Assembly: GCA_903857815.1 (NCBI GenBank) | Contig: CAIOGK010000002.1 | Location: 1 to 23,512 of the forward strand | Origin: Candidatus Falkowiibacteriota bacterium | GTDB taxonomy: Bacteria > Patescibacteriota > Patescibacteriia > Patescibacteriales > UBA12465 | Length of the DNA: 23,512 bases | Direction: 5' to 3' | Program-made: the position numbers and the translations under genes | Part shown: piece after piece, positions 8,111-15,547 of the stretch | Layout of the letters: every line of letters starts with the position of its first letter | Numbering within the stretch: the first letter of the stretch is position 1 | The notes under the pieces: model-generated | What the model was told of the DNA's origin: nothing | What the model saw: the letters and a program-made list of their open reading frames with translations, nothing else | The model's database searches: none

Positions 8111-8251
8111 TTATTCAGCGCAGACCTTAAAAGTCTTGCGATCTTTATATTCTGAGGCCTTACCAGGATTATAATTTTTCACTGGAGTTAACCAGCCAAC
8201 AACACGGCTGTAAACAATGCATTCCTGTCTTTGAGTTTGTATCGGACTCAT
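8111..8251 (-). CDS. Stand-alone glycyl-radical domain of anaerobic ribonucleotide reductase (46 aa)
   Basis: A short minus-strand ORF: ATG at 8251-8249, TAA at 8113-8111. The product runs MSPIQTQRQE then CIVYSRVVGWLTPVKNYNPG then KASEYKDRKTF. This is the C-terminal end of class III reductases, where the Gly of R-V-x-G-Y/W (here G19) carries the stable radical and is followed by the P-V-x-x-W/Y-N-x-G-K pattern (here PVKNYNPGK). In ordinary NrdD this follows directly on the zinc site; here it is absent from the 686-residue nrdD and encoded separately. The peptide should dock into NrdD and be activated by NrdG, encoded 10 bp downstream. A promoter and leader hairpin of its own lie upstream. The family match is by eye but strong. 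Confidence 0.9.
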   Translation of the reverse strand: MSPIQTQRQECIVYSRVVGWLTPVKNYNPGKASEYKDRKTFKVCAE

Positions 8252-8274
8252 ATTTTTATGAATAGCTGTTCAAC

Positions 8275-8293
8275 TTTATCTATTAGAGATAAA
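8275..8293 (-). other. Leader hairpin ahead of the glycyl-radical peptide
   Basis: A perfect 7 bp stem TTTATCT/AGATAAA with a 5 nt loop, in the 53 nt leader between the predicted transcription start (about 8304) and the ATG (8251). The stem is AT-rich with no T-run, so it is not an obvious terminator. It may protect the 5' end. Confidence 0.4.
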
Positions 8294-8310
8294 CGTCTTA
8301 CAGTAATTAT

Positions 8311-8339
8311 ATTATAGATTAAAATTTTACAAATTACAA
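8311..8339 (-). promoter_or_regulatory. Internal promoter between nrdD and the glycyl-radical peptide
   Basis: On the minus strand: TTGTAA (8339-8334), 17 bp spacer, TATAAT (8316-8311). The predicted start is near 8304. No NrdR-box-like sequence is visible here, in contrast to the promoter ahead of nrdR. Confidence 0.65.
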
Positions 8340-8358
8340 ATACTTAAAAACCCTTTAT

Positions 8359-10419
8359 TTATAGCTGATTTTGATCAGCTAAACGGATTTCATCAACAGT
8401 TTCCTTAAAACCAATTTCCTCATCACACTTAGGGCAAAATTTATGTTCTCCCGATAAATATCCATGCTTAGGACAAATAGAAAACGTTGGGGTAATGGTA
8501 AAATATGGTAAACGATAATTTTCAACTATTTTTTTAACTAATTTTTTAGCAGCCTCGCCGCTAGGCATTCTCTCTCCCAAATAACCATGCAAAACTGTTC
8601 CACCGGTATATTTAGTTTGTAAATCATCCTGCAAATCAAGAGCGGAAAAAATATCATCGGTATAATTAACATGCAGATGGGTAGAATTAGTATAATAAGG
8701 ATCAGCTTTAAACTTCTGGACTGCTTCGGTATTAGAACAAATGATTCCGGGATACACCTGTTGGTCTTTCTTGGCGAAACGATAGGTACAACCCTCGCCT
8801 GGAGTAGCCTCTAAATTATATAAATTATTAGTTTCGTTTTGAAAGTCCATTAATTTTTCTCTCATAAAATCTAGAATCTCACCCGCAAAAGCGTGGCCCT
8901 CTGGAGTACTAATATCTTTACCCATTAAATTCAAAGCTGATTCATTCATGCCATTAATACCAATGGTAGAAAAATGATTTCTCCAATAATCTCCAAATCG
9001 AGCTTTAATATTCTCTAAATAATACATTGAGTAGGGATATAATCTATCATCCGTAAACTTTTCAATAATTTTTCTCTTAATCTCTAAACTATCACGAGCA
9101 ATTTCCATCAAAGAAAATAATTTTTGTTTAAATTCTTCTTTATCTTTCGATAAATATCCTAAGCGCGCTAAATTAATAGTTACTACTCCCAAAGAACCAG
9201 TCATGGGATTAGCGCCAAATAAACCACCGCCTCTTTTTCTAAGCTCTCGGTTATCTAGGCGCAAACGACAGCACATAGAACGAGCATCATCTCGATTCAT
9301 GTCAGAATTTACAAAATTGGAAAAGTAAGGAATCCCATATTTAGCAGTCATTTCCCAAACTGGTTTTAAACTCTCTCTATTCCAATCAAAGTCTTTATCA
9401 ACGTTATATGTCGGAATTGGGAAACCAAAGACGCGTCCTGTTGAATCACCCGCCAACATAACTTCCGCAAAAGCCTGATTAAACATATCCATTTCCGGTT
9501 GAAAATCCTTATATTTCTCCGGCATTATTTTACCGCCAATAATAGCATTTTCCTCACCAATCATCGGAGATGGAGTAACGTCTAAGGTAACGTTAGTAAA
9601 CGGTGTTTGAAAACCGACTCTAGTTGGAACGTTAACGTTAAACATGAATTCTTGTAAGCCCTGTTTTACATCTTCATAAGAAAGCTTATCGTAACGAATA
9701 AAAGGAGCAAGATAAGTATCAAAATTAGCAAATGCCTGAGCACCGGCTGCCTCTCCTTGTAAAGTATAGAAAAAATTAATAATCTGGCCTAAAGCACTAC
9801 GAAAATGTTTAGGAGGGTTACTTTGAACCTTTTCACTAACCCCTCTAAAACCTTTAACTAATAAGTCTTTTAAATCCCAACCACAACAATAAGGAGCTAA
9901 TAACCCTAAATCATGGATATGCATATCTCCTTCGATATGGGCCTTGCGAATATTCTCCGGATACATCTTATTCAACCAATATTTAGCCGAGATAGCGGAA
10001 GCAATATAGTTGTTCAACCCTTGAACAGAAAAACTCATATTACTATTCTCTTTCAAGCGCCAATCTGATTTTCCTAAATAGTCTTCCATCAACTTTTCAT
10101 CAGCCGTTATATTAGAAATATCGCGCAACTGACGATGTTGGTCACGATACAAAATATAACCCTTAGCCGCCTTAATCTGGCCACTTTCCAACAAAACATC
10201 CTCAACTATATCCTGAATTTCCTCAACAGCGGGGATGCTATTTTTATGAAATTTTTTATTTATTTTTAAAACAACTTGATCGGTAAGTTTTTTAGCTAAA
10301 TGTTTATCATCAACATCAGCCGCCGCGTTAGCTTTATAAATCGCACGAGTTATTTTATCTTGATCGAAATCGGCGACCTCACCAGATCGCTTGATAATTT
10401 TACTGATAGTTTCGGACAT
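8359..10419 (-). CDS. nrdD: Anaerobic (class III) ribonucleoside-triphosphate reductase large chain, lacking its glycyl-radical segment
   Basis: A 686-residue reductase that makes deoxynucleotides from ribonucleoside triphosphates. Residues 1-~98 are an ATP-cone (IKRSGEVADFDQDKITRAI through KGYILYRDQHR), the allosteric site. The barrel includes HIHDLGLLAPYCCGWDL (167-183) and SMCCRLRLDNREL (C383/C384, a candidate for the thiyl-radical cysteine). Near the end CPKH (649-652) and CPKC (662-665) form the zinc site, after which about 20 residues follow to the stop. The usual C-terminal RVxGY glycyl-radical stretch is missing and is supplied by a separate 46-residue ORF downstream, so the protein should be inactive alone. 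It lies 28 bp after nrdR. The start is the only ATG that keeps the whole ATP-cone. Confidence 0.94.
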   Translation of the reverse strand: MSETISKIIKRSGEVADFDQDKITRAIYKANAAADVDDKHLAKKLTDQVVLKINKKFHKNSIPAVEEIQDIVEDVLLESGQIKAAKGYILYRDQHRQLRDISNITADEKLMEDYLGKSDWRLKENSNMSFSVQGLNNYIASAISAKYWLNKMYPENIRKAHIEGDMHIHDLGLLAPYCCGWDLKDLLVKGFRGVSEKVQSNPPKHFRSALGQIINFFYTLQGEAAGAQAFANFDTYLAPFIRYDKLSYEDVKQGLQEFMFNVNVPTRVGFQTPFTNVTLDVTPSPMIGEENAIIGGKIMPEKYKDFQPEMDMFNQAFAEVMLAGDSTGRVFGFPIPTYNVDKDFDWNRESLKPVWEMTAKYGIPYFSNFVNSDMNRDDARSMCCRLRLDNRELRKRGGGLFGANPMTGSLGVVTINLARLGYLSKDKEEFKQKLFSLMEIARDSLEIKRKIIEKFTDDRLYPYSMYYLENIKARFGDYWRNHFSTIGINGMNESALNLMGKDISTPEGHAFAGEILDFMREKLMDFQNETNNLYNLEATPGEGCTYRFAKKDQQVYPGIICSNTEAVQKFKADPYYTNSTHLHVNYTDDIFSALDLQDDLQTKYTGGTVLHGYLGERMPSGEAAKKLVKKIVENYRLPYFTITPTFSICPKHGYLSGEHKFCPKCDEEIGFKETVDEIRLADQNQL

Positions 10420-10447
10420 AGTAATTGGAGTTTGAAAATATGATTAA

Positions 10448-10906
10448 TTAATTTTTTTCTTTGATAAGCTTATTAAGCTCTTTCCGAAACTCTTGTGCAT
10501 CTTTGAAAGATTCATAAACGGAAGCATAACGAATATAAGCAACCGAATCTATCTTTTTTAAGTTTTTCATTACCATCTGACCAATCTGTTTTGAGGTTAT
10601 TTCAGTCTTTTTAAGTCGTTGCAAATCTCTTTCAATCGAGTGAATAAGTTTTTTAAACATATCTTCAGTAATCGGCCGTTTTTCACAAGATTTTTTTAAA
10701 CCACCCATTAATTTCTCTCGACTATATGATTCGCGTCTTCCGTCTCGTTTTACAATCGCTAAATCAAGCAGTTCTATTTCTTCATAAGTCGAAAAACGAA
10801 AGGAACATTTTAAACATTCTCGACGTCTTCTAATTGATAGACCATCGGAAGCTACCCGGGAATCAACTACCTTAGTATCAGGGTAGTAGCAAATAGGGCA
10901 TTTCAT
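10448..10906 (-). CDS. nrdR: Transcriptional repressor NrdR
   Basis: A 152-residue regulator of normal family length. The N-terminal zinc ribbon has C3, C6, C31 and C34 with the basic SIRRRREC stretch, the DNA-binding part. Residues ~49-139 are an ATP-cone (VKRDGRRESYSREKLMGGL and later YIRYASVYESF) that senses ATP/dATP and controls binding. It represses ribonucleotide reductase genes, and nrdD follows 28 bp downstream. Two sequences resembling NrdR boxes lie in its own leader, so it probably regulates itself and the whole nrd unit. Confidence 0.96.
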   Translation of the reverse strand: MKCPICYYPDTKVVDSRVASDGLSIRRRRECLKCSFRFSTYEEIELLDLAIVKRDGRRESYSREKLMGGLKKSCEKRPITEDMFKKLIHSIERDLQRLKKTEITSKQIGQMVMKNLKKIDSVAYIRYASVYESFKDAQEFRKELNKLIKEKN

Positions 10907-10933
10907 AAAGCTTATTTTTTAATTTTGCTTAAA

Positions 10934-10949
10934 AAGCTATATTTTGTGG
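10934..10949 (-). promoter_or_regulatory. NrdR-box-like operator, distal copy
   Basis: Minus-strand CCACAAAATATAGCTT matches about 12 of 16 positions of the NrdR-box consensus acaCwAtATaTwGtgt. It begins 32 bp from the stronger copy at 10966, about three helical turns, the usual arrangement for NrdR pairs. It lies 28 bp upstream of the nrdR ATG. Confidence 0.6.
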
Positions 10950-10965
10950 GCTTTTTTAGAATCAG

Positions 10966-10981
10966 CCACTAAATATTGTGT
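10966..10981 (-). promoter_or_regulatory. NrdR-box-like operator, proximal copy
   Basis: Minus-strand ACACAATATTTAGTGG matches about 14 of 16 positions of acaCwAtATaTwGtgt. It begins about 2 bp downstream of the predicted transcription start, where bound repressor would block initiation. Confidence 0.75.
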
Positions 10982-10989
10982 CTAAAGCT

Positions 10990-11018
10990 ATTTTAGCAAA
11001 TTTTTAAAAGGGGGTCAA
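10990..11018 (-). promoter_or_regulatory. Promoter of the nrdR-nrdD operon
   Basis: On the minus strand: TTGACC (11018-11013), 17 bp spacer ending in TGC, TAAAAT (10995-10990). It has a near-consensus -35 and an extended -10. The predicted start is near 10983, with a leader of about 77 nt carrying both NrdR-box-like sites. Confidence 0.75.
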
Positions 11019-11068
11019 AGTTCATTTATTTAAGCTAATTTTAATAAAATTATAAAATATTTTTAAAG

Positions 11069-11077
11069 TTATCCACA
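11069..11077 (+). promoter_or_regulatory. Consensus DnaA box
   Basis: TTATCCACA is an exact DnaA 9-mer, lying about 86-94 bp upstream of the predicted nrdR transcription start and just beyond the copA terminator. It is single, so it is not an origin. DnaA is known to act on ribonucleotide reductase promoters in some bacteria (E. coli nrdAB). A chance match is possible. Confidence 0.4.
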
Positions 11078-11085
11078 ACTAAATT

Positions 11086-11123
11086 AAAAAACCTCATCGG
11101 CTTATTTAGGCCGACGAGGTTTT
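11086..11123 (-). terminator. Intrinsic terminator of copA
   Basis: On the minus strand CCTCGTCGGC pairs with GCCGATGAGG (10 bp with one G-U) around an 8 nt loop, flanked by A-T pairs and followed by six T. The G-U pair would be A-C on the other strand, which supports the minus direction. Confidence 0.85.
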
Positions 11124-11142
11124 AACAAGAGCAAATTTTTTA

Positions 11143-14100
11143 TTAATTTTTTATTTCAAAGCTGGGGCCGACATAATGCACCATATCAAGGCTAGTATTT
11201 GTTGTTGGTAAAATGCCGGCGACAATAATATCGTTACCAAAAAAGTTTTCAATAGTATCGCCGACTTTAGCAATTAATTTAGCCTCAATCATCATTTTAG
11301 ATTCTTTAGAGCCAATATAAATTGGAAGATATATTTTACCTCCTAATTCAACTGGGGTGAAGCCTAAAATATCAGCCTTTAATTTTTCAGGGTTCTTATC
11401 ATCGACGACAAAATAAAAGCTTTTTATTATTTCTTTTTCAGCGACATGTTTAACCTCAGCAACGCTAACCACGTTGACCAAGGTATTATTATTAACAAAA
11501 TGATAATCATCAATTAAAGTCCCAGTTGGCTTTAAAATACCGACAACCTTCATACTCGGTATCCCAAAAAAATCTTTTAAACTATCGCCAGGGCCTTTAA
11601 TAAGTTTTTCTTTTTTCATCATCAGGCCTTCATTATAACCGATAATCATTTCATTATCGCCGAGAACTAAGCCGCCCTCACTCGCCTTTAACGACCTGGG
11701 CAAACTATCAACCCCTAAAAATAACTTAGGATTACCTTCAGCGAAATTAATTTTTGTTGGCTGCTCGGCAATAAAATTATTTAAATTAGTCGCCGTTTCA
11801 ATCGAAACTAAAAGCGCCATGCTCTGATTTTCCATATTCGAACTTAAGCGGGCAAATTGAAAAAACCCAAATGTAAATACAATAACCATTACAAACGGCG
11901 CAATTAATGAAAGATAATTTATTTTGTTTGGCTTAAAATAACGCAACAATAAAGAATTGCCAACTACCGAGATAGAGCTAAAAGCCATTGCCAGGCCCGC
12001 TAACTCTGGTTTTAAAACTAAACCAAAAGAGGTAAAAATACGAGCCGCAATCGGAATGCCAATTACATTATAAAATAAGGCAAAAAACATATTTTGTTTA
12101 ATTTTGCTCATAGTTTCACGGGAAAGCTGAAAAGCGGTTACAACATCGTTTAAATCATTTTTCATGACAACAATCCCCCCGGCATCCATCGCAACGTCAG
12201 TACCAGAACCCATGGCAATGCCCAAATCAGCCTGTGCTAAAGCCGGAGCATCATTAATGCCATCTCCAATCATCGCAACCTTATACTTGCGCTCCTGAAG
12301 CTTTTTAACCTCATTGGCCTTATCCTCAGGCAGGACTTCTGCTAAAACATGTTCAATACCGACTTGGGCGGCAATTGCTTTAGCGGTTCGCTCATTATCA
12401 CCAGTTATCATGTAAACAGTTATACCTAGCTTCTTCAATTTTGCTACTGCCTCGACTGATGTCGCTTTAACGGTGTCGGCGACAGCAATAGCGCCCAATA
12501 TTTGCTCTTTAGTTGCTAATACCATGACAGTTTTACCCTGTTCTTCCAATTTATTAAGCTTACGATTAATTTTATCCATGGAATGCCCAAGGACTTCTGT
12601 CATCAATCTTCTGTTGCCGAAATAATATTCAACTTCATGAATGGCCCCCTTAACTCCGTGGCCAGGGATAGCATTAAAATTTTTAACATCTTCAAGCGCG
12701 ACTGATTCTTCGTTAGCATGTGAATAGATTGCTTCGGCTAAAGGGTGCTCGGATAATTTTTCTAAACTAGCAACAATGGATAGTATTTCATCCTCATCAA
12801 TTTTTTCAAAGCTTAAGATATCTGTCACTTCTGGTTTGCCTTTAGTTAAAGTCCCTGTTTTATCAAAGACCACGGCATTAATATGACAAGCCGCTTCTAA
12901 TGGCTCACCGCCTTTAACCAATACTCCGTACTCAGCCCCCTTACCGGTTCCAACCATCAAAGCTGTTGGAGTAGCTAAACCTAAAGCACAGGGGCAAGCA
13001 ATAACTATCACGGAGGTAAAGGCCATCAAAGCAAACGATAGGGTTGCGCCTAATAAAAAAAACCAAACCAAAAAAGTAAGAATTGCTAAACCAATTACAA
13101 TCGGAACAAAAATAGCTGATATTCTATCAGCAAACCCTTGAATTGGCGCCTTGGAACCTTGAGCATCTTCAATTAAACGAATAATCTGAGCGAGAGCGGT
13201 TTCGCTGCCAATTCTGGTTGCTTCAAATTCAAAACTCCCAGTTTTATTAATTGTACTTCCAATAACCATATCACCAACATTTTTTTCGACTGGCATGCTT
13301 TCGCCCGTAATCATGGCCTCATCAACCGCCGATATTCCTTTAACAATCTTTCCGTCAACCGGAATTTTTTCACCAGGGCGAACAATAACAATATCGCCAT
13401 GAACAACCTCTTCGATTGCAATGTCCAATGTTTTCCCGTCACGAACGACTCGAGCTGTTTTCGCCCGTAGCCCCATTAATTTTTTAATCGCGTCTCCAGT
13501 TTTCCCTTTAGTTTTTACTTCTAACAATTTACCCAAGATAACAAAGGTTATCAAATAAGCCGCGGTTTCAAAATAAAGTTCTGGGATTTTACCGTTTAAA
13601 CCAATAACTGATTTAGTAGCGATAAAATAAGTTACAAAATTAAATAAACTATAAATAAACGCGGTTGAAGTTCCAATTGCAATTAAGCTATCCATATTAA
13701 AGGTGCGCATTTTCAAACTAGACCACATGCCGCGATAGAATCCCATGCCAATTATAAACTGAATTGGGATAGTTAAAATAAGAGATATTATTCCGACATA
13801 CGGTAAAACGGCCGCCCTTCCTGGAATCGCAAAAAAATCTAACAACATGAAATACAACATTGGCAAACTTAAAACAAAGCTCAACCAAAACTTACTAGCG
13901 TAAGATTTAATTTCTTTTTCTCGTTTACGTTTATTGTAATCCGCATCATTAGCATCAACTACTTCCGCCCGATAACCGGCCTTAGCTACTGCCGCAATCG
14001 CTCTCTGAATATCAGCTTTTCCTGGCTCAAATTGAACTAAGGCTTTTTCCGCCGCAAAATTAACACTCGCTTGTTTTACCCCCGGCATTTTATTTAAAGT

Positions 14101-14199
14101 CTTTTCGATTAAGTTAGCGCAAGAAGAACAATGCATCCCAGAAAGAGATAAATTAATTCTTGATTCTTTTTGATTATCTATTAAATTATTTGTTTTCAT
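11143..14199 (-). CDS. copA: Copper-type P1B ATPase with extra C-terminal repeated domain
   Basis: A 1018-residue cation pump. The N-terminal HMA domain has GMHCSSC (C24, C27). The core shows TGES (298-301), the membrane CPC (402-404), DKTGT (446-450, phosphorylated Asp), SEHPLAE, GDGIND (645-650) and MAFSS (738-742), the last typical of Cu(I) pumps. This should export copper from the cytoplasm using ATP. Ordinary CopA ends soon after about residue 755. Here a further hydrophobic helix (about 762-782) leads into a ~235-residue tail with two related repeats (about 844-902 and 953-1010). A ninth helix would put the tail outside the cytoplasm. A good promoter, a terminator and a separate leader show that it is its own unit. 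The gene symbol rests on motif type; the metal has not been shown. Confidence 0.92.
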   Translation of the reverse strand: MKTNNLIDNQKESRINLSLSGMHCSSCANLIEKTLNKMPGVKQASVNFAAEKALVQFEPGKADIQRAIAAVAKAGYRAEVVDANDADYNKRKREKEIKSYASKFWLSFVLSLPMLYFMLLDFFAIPGRAAVLPYVGIISLILTIPIQFIIGMGFYRGMWSSLKMRTFNMDSLIAIGTSTAFIYSLFNFVTYFIATKSVIGLNGKIPELYFETAAYLITFVILGKLLEVKTKGKTGDAIKKLMGLRAKTARVVRDGKTLDIAIEEVVHGDIVIVRPGEKIPVDGKIVKGISAVDEAMITGESMPVEKNVGDMVIGSTINKTGSFEFEATRIGSETALAQIIRLIEDAQGSKAPIQGFADRISAIFVPIVIGLAILTFLVWFFLLGATLSFALMAFTSVIVIACPCALGLATPTALMVGTGKGAEYGVLVKGGEPLEAACHINAVVFDKTGTLTKGKPEVTDILSFEKIDEDEILSIVASLEKLSEHPLAEAIYSHANEESVALEDVKNFNAIPGHGVKGAIHEVEYYFGNRRLMTEVLGHSMDKINRKLNKLEEQGKTVMVLATKEQILGAIAVADTVKATSVEAVAKLKKLGITVYMITGDNERTAKAIAAQVGIEHVLAEVLPEDKANEVKKLQERKYKVAMIGDGINDAPALAQADLGIAMGSGTDVAMDAGGIVVMKNDLNDVVTAFQLSRETMSKIKQNMFFALFYNVIGIPIAARIFTSFGLVLKPELAGLAMAFSSISVVGNSLLLRYFKPNKINYLSLIAPFVMVIVFTFGFFQFARLSSNMENQSMALLVSIETATNLNNFIAEQPTKINFAEGNPKLFLGVDSLPRSLKASEGGLVLGDNEMIIGYNEGLMMKKEKLIKGPGDSLKDFFGIPSMKVVGILKPTGTLIDDYHFVNNNTLVNVVSVAEVKHVAEKEIIKSFYFVVDDKNPEKLKADILGFTPVELGGKIYLPIYIGSKESKMMIEAKLIAKVGDTIENFFGNDIIVAGILPTTNTSLDMVHYVGPSFEIKN

Positions 14200-14217
14200 A
14201 AATATAATGTTAGCACC

Positions 14218-14230
14218 TACCCCCCAGGTA
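14218..14230. promoter_or_regulatory. Possible copper-regulator (CsoR-like) site in the copA leader
   Basis: TACCCCCCAGGTA, an imperfect inverted repeat with TACC/GGTA ends and a C-run, lies just downstream of the predicted copA start. CsoR operators have a TACCC...GGGTA shape. No csoR gene is in the window, and the match is loose. Confidence 0.25.
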
Positions 14231-14243
14231 TAATAATAACTAA

Positions 14244-14272
14244 ATCATAGCGCTAAATTGAAAACGAGTCAA
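14244..14272 (-). promoter_or_regulatory. Promoter of copA
   Basis: On the minus strand: TTGACT (14272-14267), 17 bp spacer, TATGAT (14249-14244). Each hexamer has one mismatch. The predicted start is near 14237, giving a leader of about 38 nt. Confidence 0.75.
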
Positions 14273-14283
14273 TCCTCTTTCGT

Positions 14284-14315
14284 AAAACAAAAGACCCGCT
14301 TTTAGGCGAGCCTTT
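14284..14315 (-). terminator. Intrinsic terminator of ftsA-ftsZ
   Basis: On the minus strand AAAGGCTCGC pairs with GCGGGTCTTT (two G-U pairs) around a 6 nt loop, followed by a T-rich tract TTTTGTTTT. The wobble pairs become mismatches on the plus strand, which fixes the direction. It lies 22 bp after the ftsZ stop. Confidence 0.78.
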
Positions 14316-14336
14316 ATCTAATTAATATTATTTATA

Positions 14337-15527
14337 TTACCCCATCTTCTTCCGAATAAACGCCGGGACGCTTAAATCATCATCTTCATCACTAATTGGT
14401 TTCTCTACTTTTCTTTCAATATTTGGTTTAATTGGTAAATTTTTAAAGACGGAGAATTTATTTTTATTTCTATCTTCACGAGAAATTAAGTCATCTTCTT
14501 TTATTTCTTTTTCGGCAATAAATGTGTTCGGGGTATAGGATGGTTTAGAAATTTCTCCTTTCTGACTCTTACTATGACCATCAAATCCAGTCGCCACAAC
14601 CGTAATTTTAATTTCATCCTTCATCTTTTCATCGATAACTGCACCGAAAATAATCTTTGCTTCTTCATCAGCCGCTGAAGTAATAACCTTAGCTGCCTCA
14701 CTAACCTCAGTCATACTTAAATCTGAACCACCAGTAATTGTAAAGACTATGCCTCGAGCACCATCGATTGACATATCAAGTAAGGTAGAGTTAATCGCCT
14801 GCTTAGCCGCTTCAACTGCTTTATTTTCTCCAGTCGCCATACCGATACCCATCAAAGCTGAACCGGCATTAGACATAATTGCTTTTACATCGGCAAAATC
14901 CGCGTTAATAATTCCGGGGACCGTAATAATTTCAGCGATTCCTTGAACGCCCTGACGTAAAACATCATCAGCCGTTTTAAAGGCTTCAAGTAAAGATGTT
15001 TTTTTATCAATTACTTGTAATAATTTATCATTGGAAATAGTAATAATCGTATCAACCTTATCAGCTAATTCTGAATATCCACGATCAGCAATATTTTTTC
15101 GATGTCCACCTTCAAAAATAAACGGTTTAGTTACAACCGCAACAGTTAAAGCTCCAAGTTCTTTAGCAATTTGAGCAACAACTGGTGAAGCCCCCGTTCC
15201 CGTCCCGCCACCTAAACCGCAAGTAACAAAAACCATATCACAACCTTTAAGCGATTCTTTAATTTCATTGGCTGATTCTTCGGCAGCCGCTTTTCCAAGC
15301 TCAGGATTCATGCCCGCCCCTAGACCTCTAGTAACGGTTTTCCCGATATGAATTTTCTCGCTCGCTTTATTATAATGAAGCGCTTGAATATCAGTATTAA
15401 TAGCTACAAAGCCGACGCCTTTAATTCCACTATCAACCATGCGGTTAATAGCTGAATTTCCGCCGCCACCAACTCCGACTACTTTTATTTTAGCAAATGT
15501 TTCTATTTCTGGTTTTACTTCAGCCAT
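14337..15527 (-). CDS. ftsZ: Cell division protein FtsZ
   Basis: A 396-residue tubulin-like GTPase that forms the division ring. The N-terminal nucleotide-binding glycines (VGVGGGGNSAINRM, 17-30) and the tubulin signature GGGTGTG (106-112) are intact, and the T7 loop NADFADVKAIM supplies the Asp residues that complete the neighbouring subunit's GTPase site. After a variable charged linker (about 325-375) the protein ends in DDDLSVPAFIRKK, the conserved tail that binds FtsA. It lies 20 bp downstream of ftsA, with a terminator after it, so ftsA-ftsZ form a compact two-gene unit. Confidence 0.97.
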   Translation of the reverse strand: MAEVKPEIETFAKIKVVGVGGGGNSAINRMVDSGIKGVGFVAINTDIQALHYNKASEKIHIGKTVTRGLGAGMNPELGKAAAEESANEIKESLKGCDMVFVTCGLGGGTGTGASPVVAQIAKELGALTVAVVTKPFIFEGGHRKNIADRGYSELADKVDTIITISNDKLLQVIDKKTSLLEAFKTADDVLRQGVQGIAEIITVPGIINADFADVKAIMSNAGSALMGIGMATGENKAVEAAKQAINSTLLDMSIDGARGIVFTITGGSDLSMTEVSEAAKVITSAADEEAKIIFGAVIDEKMKDEIKITVVATGFDGHSKSQKGEISKPSYTPNTFIAEKEIKEDDLISREDRNKNKFSVFKNLPIKPNIERKVEKPISDEDDDLSVPAFIRKKMG

Positions 15528-15547
15528 AAGATTATTATTTAATTTCT

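Noticed and set aside
8252..8358. Frameshift or intron explaining the split nrdD
   Set aside because: The gap contains several in-frame stops and a promoter, is too short for a group I or II intron, and both ORFs have clean ends.
11040..11080. Replication origin at the DnaA box and AT-rich stretch
   Set aside because: Only one DnaA box is present, and no dnaA or dnaN gene is near.
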